Source: Kibdelosporangium sp. MJ126-NF4
GTDB taxonomy: Bacteria; Actinomycetota; Actinomycetes; Mycobacteriales; Pseudonocardiaceae
DNA length: 64,000 bases
Reading direction: 5' to 3'
Assembly: GCF_000826545.1 (NCBI RefSeq)
Contig: NZ_CDME01000011.1
Location: forward strand, 522,001-586,000
The notes beneath the pieces were generated by a model. It was not told the DNA's origin. It saw only the letters and a program-made list of their open reading frames with translations, and did no database searches. A program made the position numbers and the translations under genes. Positions 27,554 to 38,991 of the stretch are shown here, piece by piece. Each line of letters opens with the position of its first letter. Position 1 is the first letter of the stretch.

Positions 27554-28165
27554 GTGTCCGAGGTCCGTCTTGCCGCCGAGTCGCGTACCGAATTCGGCAA
27601 GGGCGCCGCTCGCCGTACCCGCCGCGCCGGCAAGATCCCCGCGGTGCTCTACGGCCACGGTTCCGACCCGAAGCACCTGGCTCTGCCGGCGCTCGAGTTC
27701 GCCCGTGTAGTCCGTGAGCACGGCCAGAACGCCGTACTGACGCTGGATGTGGACTCCAAGTCCGAGCTGGCGCTGACCAAGACCGTCACCACCCACCCGA
27801 TCAAGAACTACATCGAGCACGTCGACCTGCTGCTCGTCCAGCGTGGCGAGAAGGTCAGCGTCGAGGTGCCGATCGTGCTGACCGGTGCCGCAGCCGCCGC
27901 CACCCTGGTCACCCAGGAAGTGACTGTGATCACCGTCGAGGTCGAGGCGCTGCACATCCCCGACCAGTTCGAGCTGTCGATCGAGGGCGCCACCCCAGGC
28001 ACCCTGCTCACCGCGGCCGACATCAAGCTGCCGCTGGGCGCAACCCTGGCAGGCGACCCTGAGGCGCTGGTCGTCGCTATCAACGCTGCCCCGACCGCCG
28101 AGCAGCTCGAGGGCGACACCGGCGAGGCACCGGCCGAAGAGTCCGCTGCCGACGAAGAGGCCTGA
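27554..28165 (+). CDS. rplY: 50S ribosomal protein L25 / general stress protein Ctc
   Basis: 203 residues. The N-terminal 5S-rRNA-binding L25 domain ([26 protein letters not shown]) is followed by the TL5/CTC beta domain ([24 protein letters not shown] stretch) and an acidic tail. The open frame begins at 27509, but GTG 27554 has GGAGAG 7 nt upstream and gives the family N-terminus [11 protein letters not shown]. Precedes pth by 5 nt, the conserved rplY-pth operon. Confidence 0.96.
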   Translation: MSEVRLAAESRTEFGKGAARRTRRAGKIPAVLYGHGSDPKHLALPALEFARVVREHGQNAVLTLDVDSKSELALTKTVTTHPIKNYIEHVDLLLVQRGEKVSVEVPIVLTGAAAAATLVTQEVTVITVEVEALHIPDQFELSIEGATPGTLLTAADIKLPLGATLAGDPEALVVAINAAPTAEQLEGDTGEAPAEESAADEEA

Positions 28166-28170
28166 TTCTC

Positions 28171-28752
28171 ATGAGCGACGGGCCGGGGACCGTGGTCGTT
28201 GTTGGCCTCGGCAACCCCGGCCCTCGCTATGCGGCCAACCGCCACAACGTCGGTGCCATGGTGCTCGACGAACTGGGCGACCGGGTCGGCGGCAAGTTCA
28301 AGGCCCACAAGGGCCTGGCCGACGTCCTGGAAGGGCGGCTCGGCGGCACGCGCGCGGTGCTGATGAAGCCGCGCTCGTTCATGAACGTCTCCGGCGGGCC
28401 TGTCTCGGGCGTCGCCAAGTTCTTCAAGGTCCAACCCGCTGACATCGTGGTCATCTACGACGAGCTCGACCTGCCGTTCGGCACAGTCCGGCTCAAGCTC
28501 GGCGGCGGCGAGAACGGCCACAACGGCCTGCGGTCCATCTCCAAGTCCCTGGGCACCAAGGACTACCACCGCATCAGGGTCGGCATCGGCCGCCCGCCCG
28601 GCCGGATGGACCCGGCCGACTACGTCCTCAAGGACTTCTCGGTGATCGAACGCAAAGAGCTGCCGTTCGTCTTCGACCGCGCCGCCGACGCCACCGAGGC
28701 ACTGGTCAACAACGGCCTGGAAGCCGCGCAGAACGCCTTCCACGCCACCTGA
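28171..28752 (+). CDS. pth: Peptidyl-tRNA hydrolase
   Basis: 193 residues. Recycles peptidyl-tRNA released by stalled ribosomes. Motifs: GLGNPGPRYAANRHNVGAM with the catalytic His in NRHNVG, KPRSFMNVSGGPV, and YDELDLPFGTVRLK followed by GGGENGHNGLRSI. Sits 5 nt after rplY. A perfect 23-bp stem of the second repeat family follows 25 nt after the stop. Confidence 0.97.
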   Translation: MSDGPGTVVVVGLGNPGPRYAANRHNVGAMVLDELGDRVGGKFKAHKGLADVLEGRLGGTRAVLMKPRSFMNVSGGPVSGVAKFFKVQPADIVVIYDELDLPFGTVRLKLGGGENGHNGLRSISKSLGTKDYHRIRVGIGRPPGRMDPADYVLKDFSVIERKELPFVFDRAADATEALVNNGLEAAQNAFHAT

Positions 28753-28777
28753 GCCGCCCGCTCTTTTCGAATCGCGC

Positions 28778-28830
28778 GCAACCAAGGTGGCCTTTGGTGC
28801 ATCCCGCGCACCAAAGGCCACCTTGGTTGC
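28778..28830. repeat. Dispersed palindrome, family 2 copy D (inverted pair)
   Basis: Two 23-nt units (28778-28800 and 28808-28830) in inverted orientation are perfect reverse complements, separated by 7 nt (ATCCCGC). Each unit, starting GCAACCAAGG, is also nearly self-palindromic. Lies between the convergent pth and acyl-AMP ligase genes and probably acts as a two-way terminator. Confidence 0.88.
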
Positions 28831-28846
28831 ATAAGGCCCGAGCTGG

Positions 28847-30511
28847 TTAGCGCTCGGTGCTGCGGATGCTCTCGGCCAACTGCTCGCCTGCCGCGGCCCG
28901 GCGGAGCTTGCCGGACGGCGTCTTGGGCAACGATCCCGGCGACAGCACCAGCACCGCGACCGGACGGGCCTCCACAGCCTCGAAAACCCGGCTCGCGACT
29001 TCCTTGCGCAGCCGTGCTTCCTCGTCCGACTCGCCAGCCAGTTTGGACTCGACGACGACGGCGAACCGCTCGCGCCTGCTGCCCGCGTCCAGCCGCACGG
29101 CCACCGCGTTCCCGGCGCGCACGCCGTCGACGCTCGTCGCCGCGCGTTCGATGTCCGTCGGGTAGATGTTGCGGCCGCCGAGGATGATCACGTCCTTTTC
29201 CCTGCCGCACACCACGATCTCGCCGTCGATCTGGTAGCCGATGTCCCCCGTGGACATCCAGCCGTCCTCGCCCTGGATCGTCCTCGGGCCGTCCACGGTC
29301 AGGTAGCCCGGTGTCACCGACGAGCCGCGCAACTGGATCTCGCCGACCTCGCGGTTGCCGCGGATCTCACCGTCCTCGGTGATCACGCGGGCCTCGACTC
29401 CCGGCAAAGGCTTGCCCAGCACGGCGAACGACCGCACGTCGTCACTCGGCTCCACCGGCACCGCGCGCCGGTCGACCTCCAGCGCGTGCGGGTCGATGTA
29501 GTCCAACGTCAAACCGGTGAACAGTGGCGCGAACGACACCGCCAACGTGCATTCCGCCATGCCGTACGCGGGGAACACGCATTCCCACGGCATCTTGAAC
29601 CGCGCTCCCGCGTCGGTGAAGGTCTTCACCGCGGACGCGTCGATCGGCTCGGCGCCGTTGAGCGCCAGGCGCAACGTCGACAGGTCGTAGTCACCGTCGT
29701 TGGCGTTGCCCATCCGCTTGCCCACCATGGCGTACGCGAAGTTCGGCGCCGCCGTGATGGTCGCGCGGTAGCGGCTGATCAGGTCCATCCACAGCAGCGG
29801 GGCGCGCAGGAAGTCCACCGGCGTGACCTTCACCAGGTCGATGCCCAGCGTCATCGGCGTGGTCAGGAAGCCGACCATGCCCATGTCGTGGAACAGCGGG
29901 AGCCACGACACCATCGTGTCGTTCTCCCAGTCCAGCGCGGCCTTCTCGGCCATCGCGTCGATGTTGGCCATCAGGTTGCCGTGCGTGATCCGGACGGCCT
30001 TCGGGTCGGCCGTCGAACCACTTGTCAGCTGCAGCAACGCGTGCACGTCCTCACCGACGTGCACCGGCTCGGCGAGCGGCGTGCCGTCGGTCAGGTCCGT
30101 CAGCAGCCGGTACGGGATGCCGTGCTCGGTCAGCACCGGCGCGAGCTGGTCGAACGGCGCGCCCAGCAGCACCAGCTTCGAATCGATCATGGTGAGAACA
30201 CGCAGCGTGTCCTCGGCCCACATCGCGAGATCCGTGCGCGGCGTCGGCTGGTGCAGCATCGTCACGCTGCCGCCCGCGAGCCAGACCGCCTGGATCGCCG
30301 GGGCGATCAAGACGGGGTCGGCGGCGAGCACAGCGACCGCACTGCGCGGTCCGAGACCGCCTTCCACCAGCGCACCCGCCATCGCACGGGCCTCATGGTG
30401 CACCTGCTCCCACGACCGGCGCACGGGATCTCCGGGCTCCCCCGTGACGATCCCCTTGACCTTGCCGCGGGTGACGGCGTTGCCCAGCAGGGCGTCCACG
30501 AACCGACTCAT
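28847..30511 (-). CDS. Fatty acyl-AMP ligase-like protein (Pks16-type)
   Basis: About 554 residues from ATG 30511 (GTG 30520 is also possible). ANL-family adenylating enzyme: P-loop QLTSGSTADPKAVRITH, the FAAL-like WLPLFHDMGMVGFL, AYGMAECTLAVSF, MSTGDIGYQIDGEIVV and the catalytic C-terminal LPKTPSGKLRR. FAALs activate long-chain acids as acyl-adenylates for loading onto carrier proteins. Location beside pth matches pks16 (Rv1013) in M. tuberculosis. Whether it carries the FAAL-specific insertion (making acyl-AMP) or makes acyl-CoA cannot be told by eye. Confidence 0.88.
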   Translation of the reverse strand: MSRFVDALLGNAVTRGKVKGIVTGEPGDPVRRSWEQVHHEARAMAGALVEGGLGPRSAVAVLAADPVLIAPAIQAVWLAGGSVTMLHQPTPRTDLAMWAEDTLRVLTMIDSKLVLLGAPFDQLAPVLTEHGIPYRLLTDLTDGTPLAEPVHVGEDVHALLQLTSGSTADPKAVRITHGNLMANIDAMAEKAALDWENDTMVSWLPLFHDMGMVGFLTTPMTLGIDLVKVTPVDFLRAPLLWMDLISRYRATITAAPNFAYAMVGKRMGNANDGDYDLSTLRLALNGAEPIDASAVKTFTDAGARFKMPWECVFPAYGMAECTLAVSFAPLFTGLTLDYIDPHALEVDRRAVPVEPSDDVRSFAVLGKPLPGVEARVITEDGEIRGNREVGEIQLRGSSVTPGYLTVDGPRTIQGEDGWMSTGDIGYQIDGEIVVCGREKDVIILGGRNIYPTDIERAATSVDGVRAGNAVAVRLDAGSRRERFAVVVESKLAGESDEEARLRKEVASRVFEAVEARPVAVLVLSPGSLPKTPSGKLRRAAAGEQLAESIRSTER

Positions 30512-30559
30512 ACGGCGCACTCTAAAGGGTCAGTGTTGGTCGTTACTGACAAAGTGTCA

Positions 30560-32329
30560 CTACTCGACGCTGTCAGCGATCTCCAACCAACGCTCCTCGA
30601 CCTCGGCCTTCTCCTTCACCAGGTCCCTGAGCTGCGCGTCCAGCTCCAGCAGCCGGTCGGGATCGGTCGCGGCCTCGGCCAGCGCCGTGTGCAGCTCCGC
30701 TTCACGCTTGTCGAGCTTGCCCAGCGACCGTTCCAGGCGTGCGAGTTCCTTGCCCGCCGCACGCTGGTCGGACGCATTGGACTTCGGCTTCGGCGCTTTC
30801 TCGGCAGCGGCCGGGGCGGGCGCGGCGATCATCGCCGTACGGCGGGACAGGTACTCGTCGATCCCGCCCGGCAGGTGCTTCGCGCGGCCGTCGCCGAACA
30901 GCGCGTACACCTCGTCACAGACGCGTTCGACCAGGTACCGGTCGTGCGAGACGACCACAAGCGTGCCCGGCCACGAGTCGAGCACATCCTCCAGCTGCTG
31001 CAACGTGTCGATGTCCAGGTCGTTGGTCGGCTCGTCGAGCAGCAGCACGTTCGGCTCGGCCATCAGCAGCCGCGACAGCTGCAACCGGCGGCGTTCACCA
31101 CCGGAGAGGTCCGAGACGGGCGTCCACTGCCGGTTCGGCGGAAAACCGAACTTCTCCGCCAGCTGTGACGCGGACATCTCCTGCTTGCCCAGCGTGACCC
31201 GGCGGGCGATCTCCTCGACCGCCTCCAGCACACGCAGCTCGCCGGGCAGGTCGGCGAGTTCCTGGCTGAGGTACGCCAGCCGCACGGTCTGGCCCTGCAG
31301 CCGCTTGCCGGTCTCCGGCTCCGACTCGCCCGCGAGCAGCCGCAGCAGCGTGGTCTTGCCCGACCCGTTCACGCCGACGAGCCCAATCCGGTCACCCGGC
31401 CCGATCCGCCACGTGACGTGGTCGAGCAGTGTGCGGCCGGGCACGCTGAGGCTCACGTCCTCCAGCTCGATCACGGTCTTGCCGAGCCTGCGCTTGGCGA
31501 ACGCCATCAGCTCGACGCCATCCCGCGGCGGCGGCACGTTCGCGATCAACGCCTCGGCGGCCTCGATGCGGTACCGGGGCTTGGACGTCCTGGCCGGTGC
31601 GCCACGGCGCAGCCACGCGAGTTCCTTCGCCGCGAGGTTGCGGCGCTTCTCCTCCAGCGTGTCCGACAGCCGCGCACGCTCGGCGCGCGCGAACGCCCAG
31701 TCCGCGTAGCCGCCTTCGTACTGCTCGACGCGGCCGTTCTGCACCTCCCAGGTGCGTGAGCAGACCGTGTCGAGGAACCAGCGGTCGTGCGTGACGACGA
31801 CCAGCGCGGTCCGCCTGGCCAGCAGGTGGTCCGCCAGCCACCGCACGCCCTCGATGTCGAGATGGTTGGTCGGCTCGTCGAGTATCACCAGGTCGAGCTC
31901 CTGAACCAGCGCGGCCGCCAACGCGACCCGCCGCCGTTCACCACCGGACATCCGGTCGAGCGGGGCGTCCAGGCCGAGCGCCGAGAGACCGATCCCGTCG
32001 AGCACCGCGCGGACCTTCGCGTCCGCCGCCCACTCGTGATCGGCGGTGAACCCGAGCGGATCCAGCACGGCGTTGCGCACAGTCCCGCCCGGCGGCAACT
32101 CCGTTCGCTGGGTCACCACGGCCATCCGCAGATCCCGCGTCCGGCTGACGCGTCCGCTGTCCGCGGGCTCGATGCCCGCGAGCACTTCCAGCAGCGTCGT
32201 CTTGCCGCCGCCGTTCAAGCCGACGACACCAATCCGGTCGCCCTCACCGACTCCCAGTGAGACGGCGTCAAGCAACGGGCGGACCCCGTACGACTTGCTG
32301 ACCGACTCCAGGTTGACCAGGTTGGCCAT
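30560..32329 (-). CDS. ABC-F family ATPase, Uup-like
   Basis: 589 residues with two ABC cassettes and no membrane region. First Walker A GLNGGGKTT, signature MSGGERRR, Walker B LVILDEPTNHLD. Second Walker A GVNGSGKTT, signature LSGGERRR, Walker B VLLLDEPTNDLD. An interdomain linker with R/E-rich helices, and a C-terminal coiled coil (about 515-589) as in Uup. ABC-F proteins act on ribosomes or nucleic acid rather than transport. Ends 48 nt from the start of the preceding ligase gene on the same strand. Confidence 0.95.
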   Translation of the reverse strand: MANLVNLESVSKSYGVRPLLDAVSLGVGEGDRIGVVGLNGGGKTTLLEVLAGIEPADSGRVSRTRDLRMAVVTQRTELPPGGTVRNAVLDPLGFTADHEWAADAKVRAVLDGIGLSALGLDAPLDRMSGGERRRVALAAALVQELDLVILDEPTNHLDIEGVRWLADHLLARRTALVVVTHDRWFLDTVCSRTWEVQNGRVEQYEGGYADWAFARAERARLSDTLEEKRRNLAAKELAWLRRGAPARTSKPRYRIEAAEALIANVPPPRDGVELMAFAKRRLGKTVIELEDVSLSVPGRTLLDHVTWRIGPGDRIGLVGVNGSGKTTLLRLLAGESEPETGKRLQGQTVRLAYLSQELADLPGELRVLEAVEEIARRVTLGKQEMSASQLAEKFGFPPNRQWTPVSDLSGGERRRLQLSRLLMAEPNVLLLDEPTNDLDIDTLQQLEDVLDSWPGTLVVVSHDRYLVERVCDEVYALFGDGRAKHLPGGIDEYLSRRTAMIAAPAPAAAEKAPKPKSNASDQRAAGKELARLERSLGKLDKREAELHTALAEAATDPDRLLELDAQLRDLVKEKAEVEERWLEIADSVE

Positions 32330-32556
32330 CTACCCGCGCTTCCCTCGTGGCTGTATCTCCCGACCAGGGTATTAGGCCGGTGCGAACCGGTTACGTGCCG
32401 TGCTGTGCAACCGCTCCCTGACCACGCTCCGGCGACGAAATCGGCACGAAAGTGCGGATATATCTCTAGTTGATCACGAACCGCCGCTTTTCGGAACTCA
32501 TGTCCCGAATCACCGGTATGCATACGGCGCTCAATTGCCCTTGGGAAGGACCACCG

Positions 32557-32979
32557 TTGCACCCCGCCCCGTACGCACCGACCGGCCGGATGTTCAAGCA
32601 GCGCAGCGCTGTGCTCGTCTGGTTGATCTGGCCGCTGATCACGCTCGGCATCTACTCGTTCGTCTGGTACTACAAGATCCACAAGGAGATGGCCGAGTTC
32701 CACCGCAAGCCGGACTCGCCGGTCGCCGGACCGCTGCTGGTCCTGATCTTTCTCAGCTGGACGGTCGTCGGCTACTTCTGGACGTTCTTCAACACCGGCA
32801 AGCGGATCGTCTACGCCCAGCGCCGCGCGGGCATCCAGGACACGTGCAGCCCCGCCGTCGGCACCCTGCTGATGCTCGTGTTCGGACTCGGCATCCTGTA
32901 CTACCAGATGCAGCTCAACAGGATCCCTGAGCGCTACAACGTTTCGGAGGGCGCCGAGGTTCAGCTCCTGCCTGAGTGA
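32557..32979 (+). CDS. DUF4234-type small membrane protein
   Basis: About 140 residues from TTG 32557, chosen because GGAAGGA lies 7 nt upstream; the frame is open from 32470. Three membrane helices: VLVWLIWPLITLGIYSFVWY, LLVLIFLSWTVVGYFWTFF, and GTLLMLVFGLGILYYQMQL. The aromatic-rich first helix with YSFVWYYKIHKEM is the DUF4234 pattern. Function unknown. Its stop and that of ispE fall in the 8-bp palindrome TGACGTCA, with no intergenic space. Confidence 0.78.
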   Translation: MHPAPYAPTGRMFKQRSAVLVWLIWPLITLGIYSFVWYYKIHKEMAEFHRKPDSPVAGPLLVLIFLSWTVVGYFWTFFNTGKRIVYAQRRAGIQDTCSPAVGTLLMLVFGLGILYYQMQLNRIPERYNVSEGAEVQLLPE

Positions 32980-32981
32980 CG

Positions 32982-33947
32982 TCAGGCGTGTACCTCCGGC
33001 GGGGCCGGACGGGGTGCCTCGTCACCGCCGATCACACGGGCACCGGGAACGGGACCGTGTGCGACGCGGACCGTCCGGCACACACCGGCACCGGCGAGTT
33101 CGGCCGCGACACGCAGCGCGGACTCGCCGTCGGAGCACAGGAACGCGCATGTCGGGCCGGAGCCGGAGACGGTTCCGGCCAGTGCGCCCGCGTTCACGCC
33201 CGCGCGCAGCGTCCGCCGCAGGCCGGGGCGCAGTGAGATCGCCGCGGACTGCAGGTCGTTGCCCAGCAACAGGGCCAGCTGACGCGGGTCACCGGAGGCC
33301 AGCGCCTCCAGTACGGGCTCGACAGCACCGATGCGCGGCGGGTCACCCTCGCTGCGCAGCCGGTCGAGCTCCTCGAACACCTTGGGCGTCGACAGGCCAC
33401 GCCGGTCGAACGCGATCACCCAGTGGAACTGGTGCCTGGTCAGCACCGGGATCAGCTGCTCGCCACGGCCTGTGCCGAGCGCGGTACCCCCGTGCAGCAC
33501 GAAAGGGACGTCGCTGCCGACCTTGGCGGCCACCGTGGACAGCTCGTCGCGGCCGATCTCCAGCCGCCACAGGGCCGCGAGGCCGACGAGCGCGGCGGCC
33601 GCGTCCGCGCTGCCACCCGCCATGCCACCGGCCACCGGGATGCCCTTGCGGATCACCACCCGGATCTTGGGCTCGGTGTGGTCCTTGCCGACGTGCTCGG
33701 CCAGCGCCTGCACCGCGCGCCAGGCGAGGTTGCTCGGGCCGGTCGGCACCTCGTCGGCGCCCTCACCGACGACTTCCACACCGGGATCGTCGGTCACCGC
33801 GACCGTCACCTCGTCGGTCAGCGACAGCGCCTGGAACACCGTGGCCAGCTCGTGATAGCCGTCCGGTCGCACGTCGCCGACGGCGAGGTGCAGGTTGACC
33901 TTCGACGGCACACGTACGGTCACAGGTGGGGGAACGACAGCGAGCAC
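32982..33947 (-). CDS. ispE: 4-diphosphocytidyl-2-C-methyl-D-erythritol kinase
   Basis: About 320 residues, GHMP kinase of the MEP isoprenoid pathway. Motifs: [21 protein letters not shown], the ATP loop [17 protein letters not shown], and the C-terminal [14 protein letters not shown]. The start is uncertain: GTG 33947 has no clear ribosome site, and GTG at residue 9 (VTVRVPSK) is an alternative. The neighbouring MetN-like ATPase lies just upstream on the same strand. Confidence 0.95.
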   Translation of the reverse strand: MLAVVPPPVTVRVPSKVNLHLAVGDVRPDGYHELATVFQALSLTDEVTVAVTDDPGVEVVGEGADEVPTGPSNLAWRAVQALAEHVGKDHTEPKIRVVIRKGIPVAGGMAGGSADAAAALVGLAALWRLEIGRDELSTVAAKVGSDVPFVLHGGTALGTGRGEQLIPVLTRHQFHWVIAFDRRGLSTPKVFEELDRLRSEGDPPRIGAVEPVLEALASGDPRQLALLLGNDLQSAAISLRPGLRRTLRAGVNAGALAGTVSGSGPTCAFLCSDGESALRVAAELAGAGVCRTVRVAHGPVPGARVIGGDEAPRPAPPEVHA

Positions 33948-34015
33948 AAGTGCAGCCTACGTGTCCGTGTACTCGCCGTCGTCCAGATGCCCTTCGAGGC
34001 TGATATACCCGGCCG

Positions 34016-35020
34016 TCAGGCCGCGACGCCCTGCGGCCCGGCCAGCGGCTGGTGCACAATGCCGCCGCGGTCGCCGATCCACGCCAGCGCGCCGTCCGAG
34101 CGCTCGCCGCGCAGTCCGATCCGGAACCGGGCGACCGGGGTCTCACCGAGCCTGGTCAGGCCGCCGCCGAGGACCGACACCTGAACGCCGAACCGGGACG
34201 CGGCCTCCGGCAGCAGCGCGCCGACGGCGGCGAAGCCGATCAGCACGATGTCGGCTATCCGGTCCTGCCCGACCGATGCCGTGGCGTCGATGACCGGCAG
34301 AAGTTCCCGCACAGCACGGCTTTCCGGGTCACGCAGCAGGTCGAACAGGTTGCCGTGCTCCAGCAGCCTGCCCGCGTCGAGCAGCGCGATGTCGTCGCAG
34401 ATCCGGCGCACGACCGAGGTGTCCTGTGTGGCGACGAGCAGCGTCACGCCGAGTTCGGCACGCGCCCGGTCGAGGACGGCGAGCACGCCCGCCGCGCCGT
34501 CGGCGTCCAGGTTCGCGGTCGGGTCGTCGGCCAGCAACAGGCCGGGCTCGCCGACGAGTGCACGGGCAACGGCAACGCGGCGGCGCTGTCCCTCGGTCAG
34601 GTCGTCGGGGTAGGCGGCCGCCTTCTCGGTCAGGCCGATCAGGTCGAGCAGCCTGCCGACGCGCGTCCTGCGCTGCGGACCGTCCACTCCGGACTGCTCG
34701 AGCGGCAGTGCGATGTTGCCCGCCGCGGTGCGCTGCCGGAAAAGCTGGGAATCCCCTGCGACCACACCGATCTGACGCCGGGTGGCACGCAGGCCGCGGG
34801 TGTCGAGAGTCGCGGTGTTCAGTCCGTCGAGGCGCACCACACCGGAGTCGGGGCGCTCCTGCAACGAGATGCAACGGGCCAAAGTGGACTTGCCGGAGCC
34901 CTCGGGGCCGACGACGCCGAGCGCGGCGCCCGCGGCGACCTCGAGGGAAACGGCATCCAGTGCGACCACGTTGCCGGTTCGGTTCCAGAACGACTTGCTG
35001 ACATTCTCTACGGTGATCAC
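34016..35020 (-). CDS. MetN-like ABC ATPase with degenerate catalytic motifs, carrying a NIL-type domain
   Basis: 334 residues from GTG 35020 (GGAGT 5 nt upstream). Colinear with MetN, including a C-terminal ferredoxin-fold NIL-type domain (about 245-330). Walker A is intact (GPEGSGKST, 38-46), but the Q-loop reads VVAGDSQLF instead of IFQ-x-x-N-L, the signature is LTEGQ (141-145) rather than LSGGQ, Walker B ends ADD (Glu to Asp166), and the switch His is Gln199 (LVATQD). No MetI permease or MetQ lipoprotein is nearby. It may bind nucleotide and methionine without powering transport. Confidence 0.85.
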   Translation of the reverse strand: MITVENVSKSFWNRTGNVVALDAVSLEVAAGAALGVVGPEGSGKSTLARCISLQERPDSGVVRLDGLNTATLDTRGLRATRRQIGVVAGDSQLFRQRTAAGNIALPLEQSGVDGPQRRTRVGRLLDLIGLTEKAAAYPDDLTEGQRRRVAVARALVGEPGLLLADDPTANLDADGAAGVLAVLDRARAELGVTLLVATQDTSVVRRICDDIALLDAGRLLEHGNLFDLLRDPESRAVRELLPVIDATASVGQDRIADIVLIGFAAVGALLPEAASRFGVQVSVLGGGLTRLGETPVARFRIGLRGERSDGALAWIGDRGGIVHQPLAGPQGVAA

Positions 35021-35392
35021 GGTTACTCCAGCGCAGCACACGGCTCGGCCACGGTGATGGCCGTCCGACGTCCTTCAGGGACCGTCCTCATAGGACGGAG
35101 GCGGTGTTCGGGTGTGAATTGGGGAGATCAGGCGGTGTGGCTACGACATGCGGTGACTGTCCGCCTGCCCTGATCTATCACCCGGCGCTGTGTGAGCATT
35201 TTCGCGACCACGGAATCCTCCATCGGTCCTGGCGGTAGCACCTGCCCACGTGGGTGGTTGCTGCGGCGTCGCGGAGCCAGGTCTCTCGGCCGCTCGGGAT
35301 GGATGCACTTGCATTGAAACCGACCGGACGGCCCCGGCGCAAGTCCTGGGCGCTACATCACACCGACGGACCAGCGCTCACGGCCCGGGGTT
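35021..35392. other. Non-coding leader and intergenic region with hairpins
   Basis: 372 nt between ksgA and the MetN-like gene, 5' of the latter. Contains the hairpin CCGTCCT-cat-AGGACGG (35082-35098) and a larger imperfect stem between GATCAGGCGG (35126-35135) and 35161-35175 (CCGCCTG..CTGATC). I could not match it to SAM or other riboswitch consensus by eye. The 35176-35392 part shows nothing I can name. No convincing ORF with coding bias. Confidence 0.5.
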
Positions 35393-36241
35393 TCACAGAT
35401 GGTGGTCGGCTGATTCCAGAATGCGAGAGAAGTCGACGACCGTGAGCTGCTCGCCGCGCAGCCCGGGGTCGACCCCGGCGGCGGTGAGGATCTCGGCCGC
35501 TCGGGTGGGTGATCCGGCCCACGTGCCGAGCGCGGCCCGCAGCGTCTTGCGGCGCTGCGCGAAGGCCGCGTCCACGAGCGCGAACAGCCGCTCACGGTCG
35601 ACATCGGCCGGTGGCGGGCGGCGGACCATCCGCACGAGCGCCGAGTCGACGTTCGGCACCGGCCAGAACACCGATCGCGACACCGTCGCGGCCCGCTTGA
35701 CCTCGGCGTACCAGGCCAGCTTCACACTCGGTATGCCGTACACGCGGCCGCCGGGGCTCGCGGCCATCCGGTCGGCGACCTCGGCCTGGACCATCACCAG
35801 GCCGGTCCGCAGGCTCGGCAGGACCGCCAGCAGGTGCAGCACGACCGGCACGGCCACGTTGTACGGCAGGTTGGCCACGAGCGCCGTCGGCTCGCCGATC
35901 TGCTCCTGCGTCACCCGCAGGGCGTCCGCCTCGATGACCGTCAGCTTCCCCTCCGGCGCGCGCTCCGCGGCCGTCTCGGGCAGTTTGCGGGCCAGTACGG
36001 GGTCGATCTCCACAGCGACCACCTCACGGCACGCGGGCAGCAGCGCCAGCGTGAGGGAGCCCAGCCCCGGGCCCACTTCGAGCACCACGTCGTCGGGGCC
36101 CACCTCGGCGGTCGTGACGATCCGCCGGACCGTGTTGGGATCGTGCACGAAGTTCTGGCCGAGCTTCTTGGTCGGCCGCACGTCCAGCTCACCGGCCAGC
36201 CTGCGTACCTCGGCAGGCCCAAGAAGCGATGTCACCGCCAA
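35393..36241 (-). CDS. ksgA: 16S rRNA (adenine1518/1519-N6)-dimethyltransferase KsgA
   Basis: 282 residues. Dimethylates two adjacent adenosines near the 3' end of 16S rRNA. SAM-binding motif [15 protein letters not shown], the acidic loop [11 protein letters not shown], and the catalytic NLPYNVAVP (NLPY motif IV). The N-terminal [10 protein letters not shown] is typical of the family. In the conserved order rpfB-ksgA-ispE, all minus strand, though separated here by the MetN-like gene. Confidence 0.96.
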   Translation of the reverse strand: MAVTSLLGPAEVRRLAGELDVRPTKKLGQNFVHDPNTVRRIVTTAEVGPDDVVLEVGPGLGSLTLALLPACREVVAVEIDPVLARKLPETAAERAPEGKLTVIEADALRVTQEQIGEPTALVANLPYNVAVPVVLHLLAVLPSLRTGLVMVQAEVADRMAASPGGRVYGIPSVKLAWYAEVKRAATVSRSVFWPVPNVDSALVRMVRRPPPADVDRERLFALVDAAFAQRRKTLRAALGTWAGSPTRAAEILTAAGVDPGLRGEQLTVVDFSRILESADHHL

Positions 36242-36268
36242 ACCCTCTCACAACCCCTGAAAACAGCT

Positions 36269-36310
36269 CGTGAGTGGTTGGTCCGGTTAGAACCGGACTA
36301 ACCACTCACG
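36269..36310. repeat. Dispersed palindrome, family 1 copy B
   Basis: Arms CGTGAGTGGTTGGTCCGGTT (36269-36288) and 36291-36310, a 20-bp stem with one G-T mismatch and apex AG. It differs from copies A and C by paired changes (inner GTCCGGTT instead of GGCCGGTT, GTGGTT instead of GTGTTT), so pairing is preserved. Located between rpfB and ksgA in a same-strand operon, 16 nt from the rpfB stop. Confidence 0.85.
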
Positions 36311-36326
36311 AAGGTCTGGCTGGGGT

Positions 36327-38112
<1,786 letters not shown>

Positions 38113-38973
38113 TCAGGTGACTTGAGCACCACCCGAATCATGGGATGTCACAGAGGGAAGCCGAAACACCCGCTCTGCGGTGTCCCGGACGGCCGCAGCG
38201 ACGTCACCCACATCCTCCCCACGCAGTTCTGCCAGGTCCCGCACGGTGTACGCGGCGCAGTAGGGCTCGTTCGGGCGGCCGCGGAACGGATGCGGCGTCA
38301 GATACGGCGCGTCCGTCTCGACAAGCATCTGATCACCGGGAACGAGCCGGGCCGCGGCCCTGAGCTCCTTCGCGTTGCGGAACGTCACAGCACCGGCGAA
38401 CGAGAGCACATAGCCCGCGTCGACGCACTTTCGAGCGAATTCCTCGTCGCCGGAGAAGCAGTGGAAGACCACTCGTTCGGGCGCGCCCTCCTCATGCAGG
38501 ATGCGCATGATGTCGTCGTGGGCGTCGCGGTCGTGGATCATCAGCGGCTTGCCGACCCGCTTGGCCAGGTCGATGTGCCACCGGAACGCTTCCTGCTGGG
38601 CGGCGGGCGGGGAGTAGTCCCAGTAGTAGTCCAGCCCGGTCTCCCCGATCGCCACCACACGCGGCCTCGTCGCCAGCTCCTCCAGCACCGCCTTGTCCTC
38701 GTCGGTGAACTGGGCGGTGCGCGTCGGATGCACGGCGGTCGCGGCGAACACCCGCTCGTCCCACTCGGCCGCGTCGGCGGCCCAGACCGCGGCCGCGAGG
38801 TCGTCGGCGACCGTGACGACACGGCCGATACCGACCGACTCGGCCCGGTCGACCAGTGTGGACACGTCCGAGGCGTCCTTCGCGCCGCACGCGTCCAAGT
38901 GCGTGTGCGCGTCGACCGTCGACACGGGCAACGGCTCTGGCAGCGGCGGCCGCTCACCTTTTCGTGGGGTCAC
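38113..38973 (-). CDS. tatD: TatD-family metal-dependent DNase/hydrolase
   Basis: 286 residues, TIM-barrel metallohydrolase. Metal ligands visible: HTHLD near residue 22 (VDAHTHLDACG), the Glu in IGETGLDYYWD, His in MIHDRDAHDD, His in VVFHCFSGD and the terminal Asp in VETDAPYLTP. Acts as a 3'-5' exonuclease/deoxyribonuclease in family members. Starts 18 nt from the divergent PadR gene, so their promoters overlap and both transcripts may be nearly leaderless. Confidence 0.95.
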   Translation of the reverse strand: MTPRKGERPPLPEPLPVSTVDAHTHLDACGAKDASDVSTLVDRAESVGIGRVVTVADDLAAAVWAADAAEWDERVFAATAVHPTRTAQFTDEDKAVLEELATRPRVVAIGETGLDYYWDYSPPAAQQEAFRWHIDLAKRVGKPLMIHDRDAHDDIMRILHEEGAPERVVFHCFSGDEEFARKCVDAGYVLSFAGAVTFRNAKELRAAARLVPGDQMLVETDAPYLTPHPFRGRPNEPYCAAYTVRDLAELRGEDVGDVAAAVRDTAERVFRLPSVTSHDSGGAQVT

Positions 38974-38991
38974 TGCGCATAGCCTAATGAC

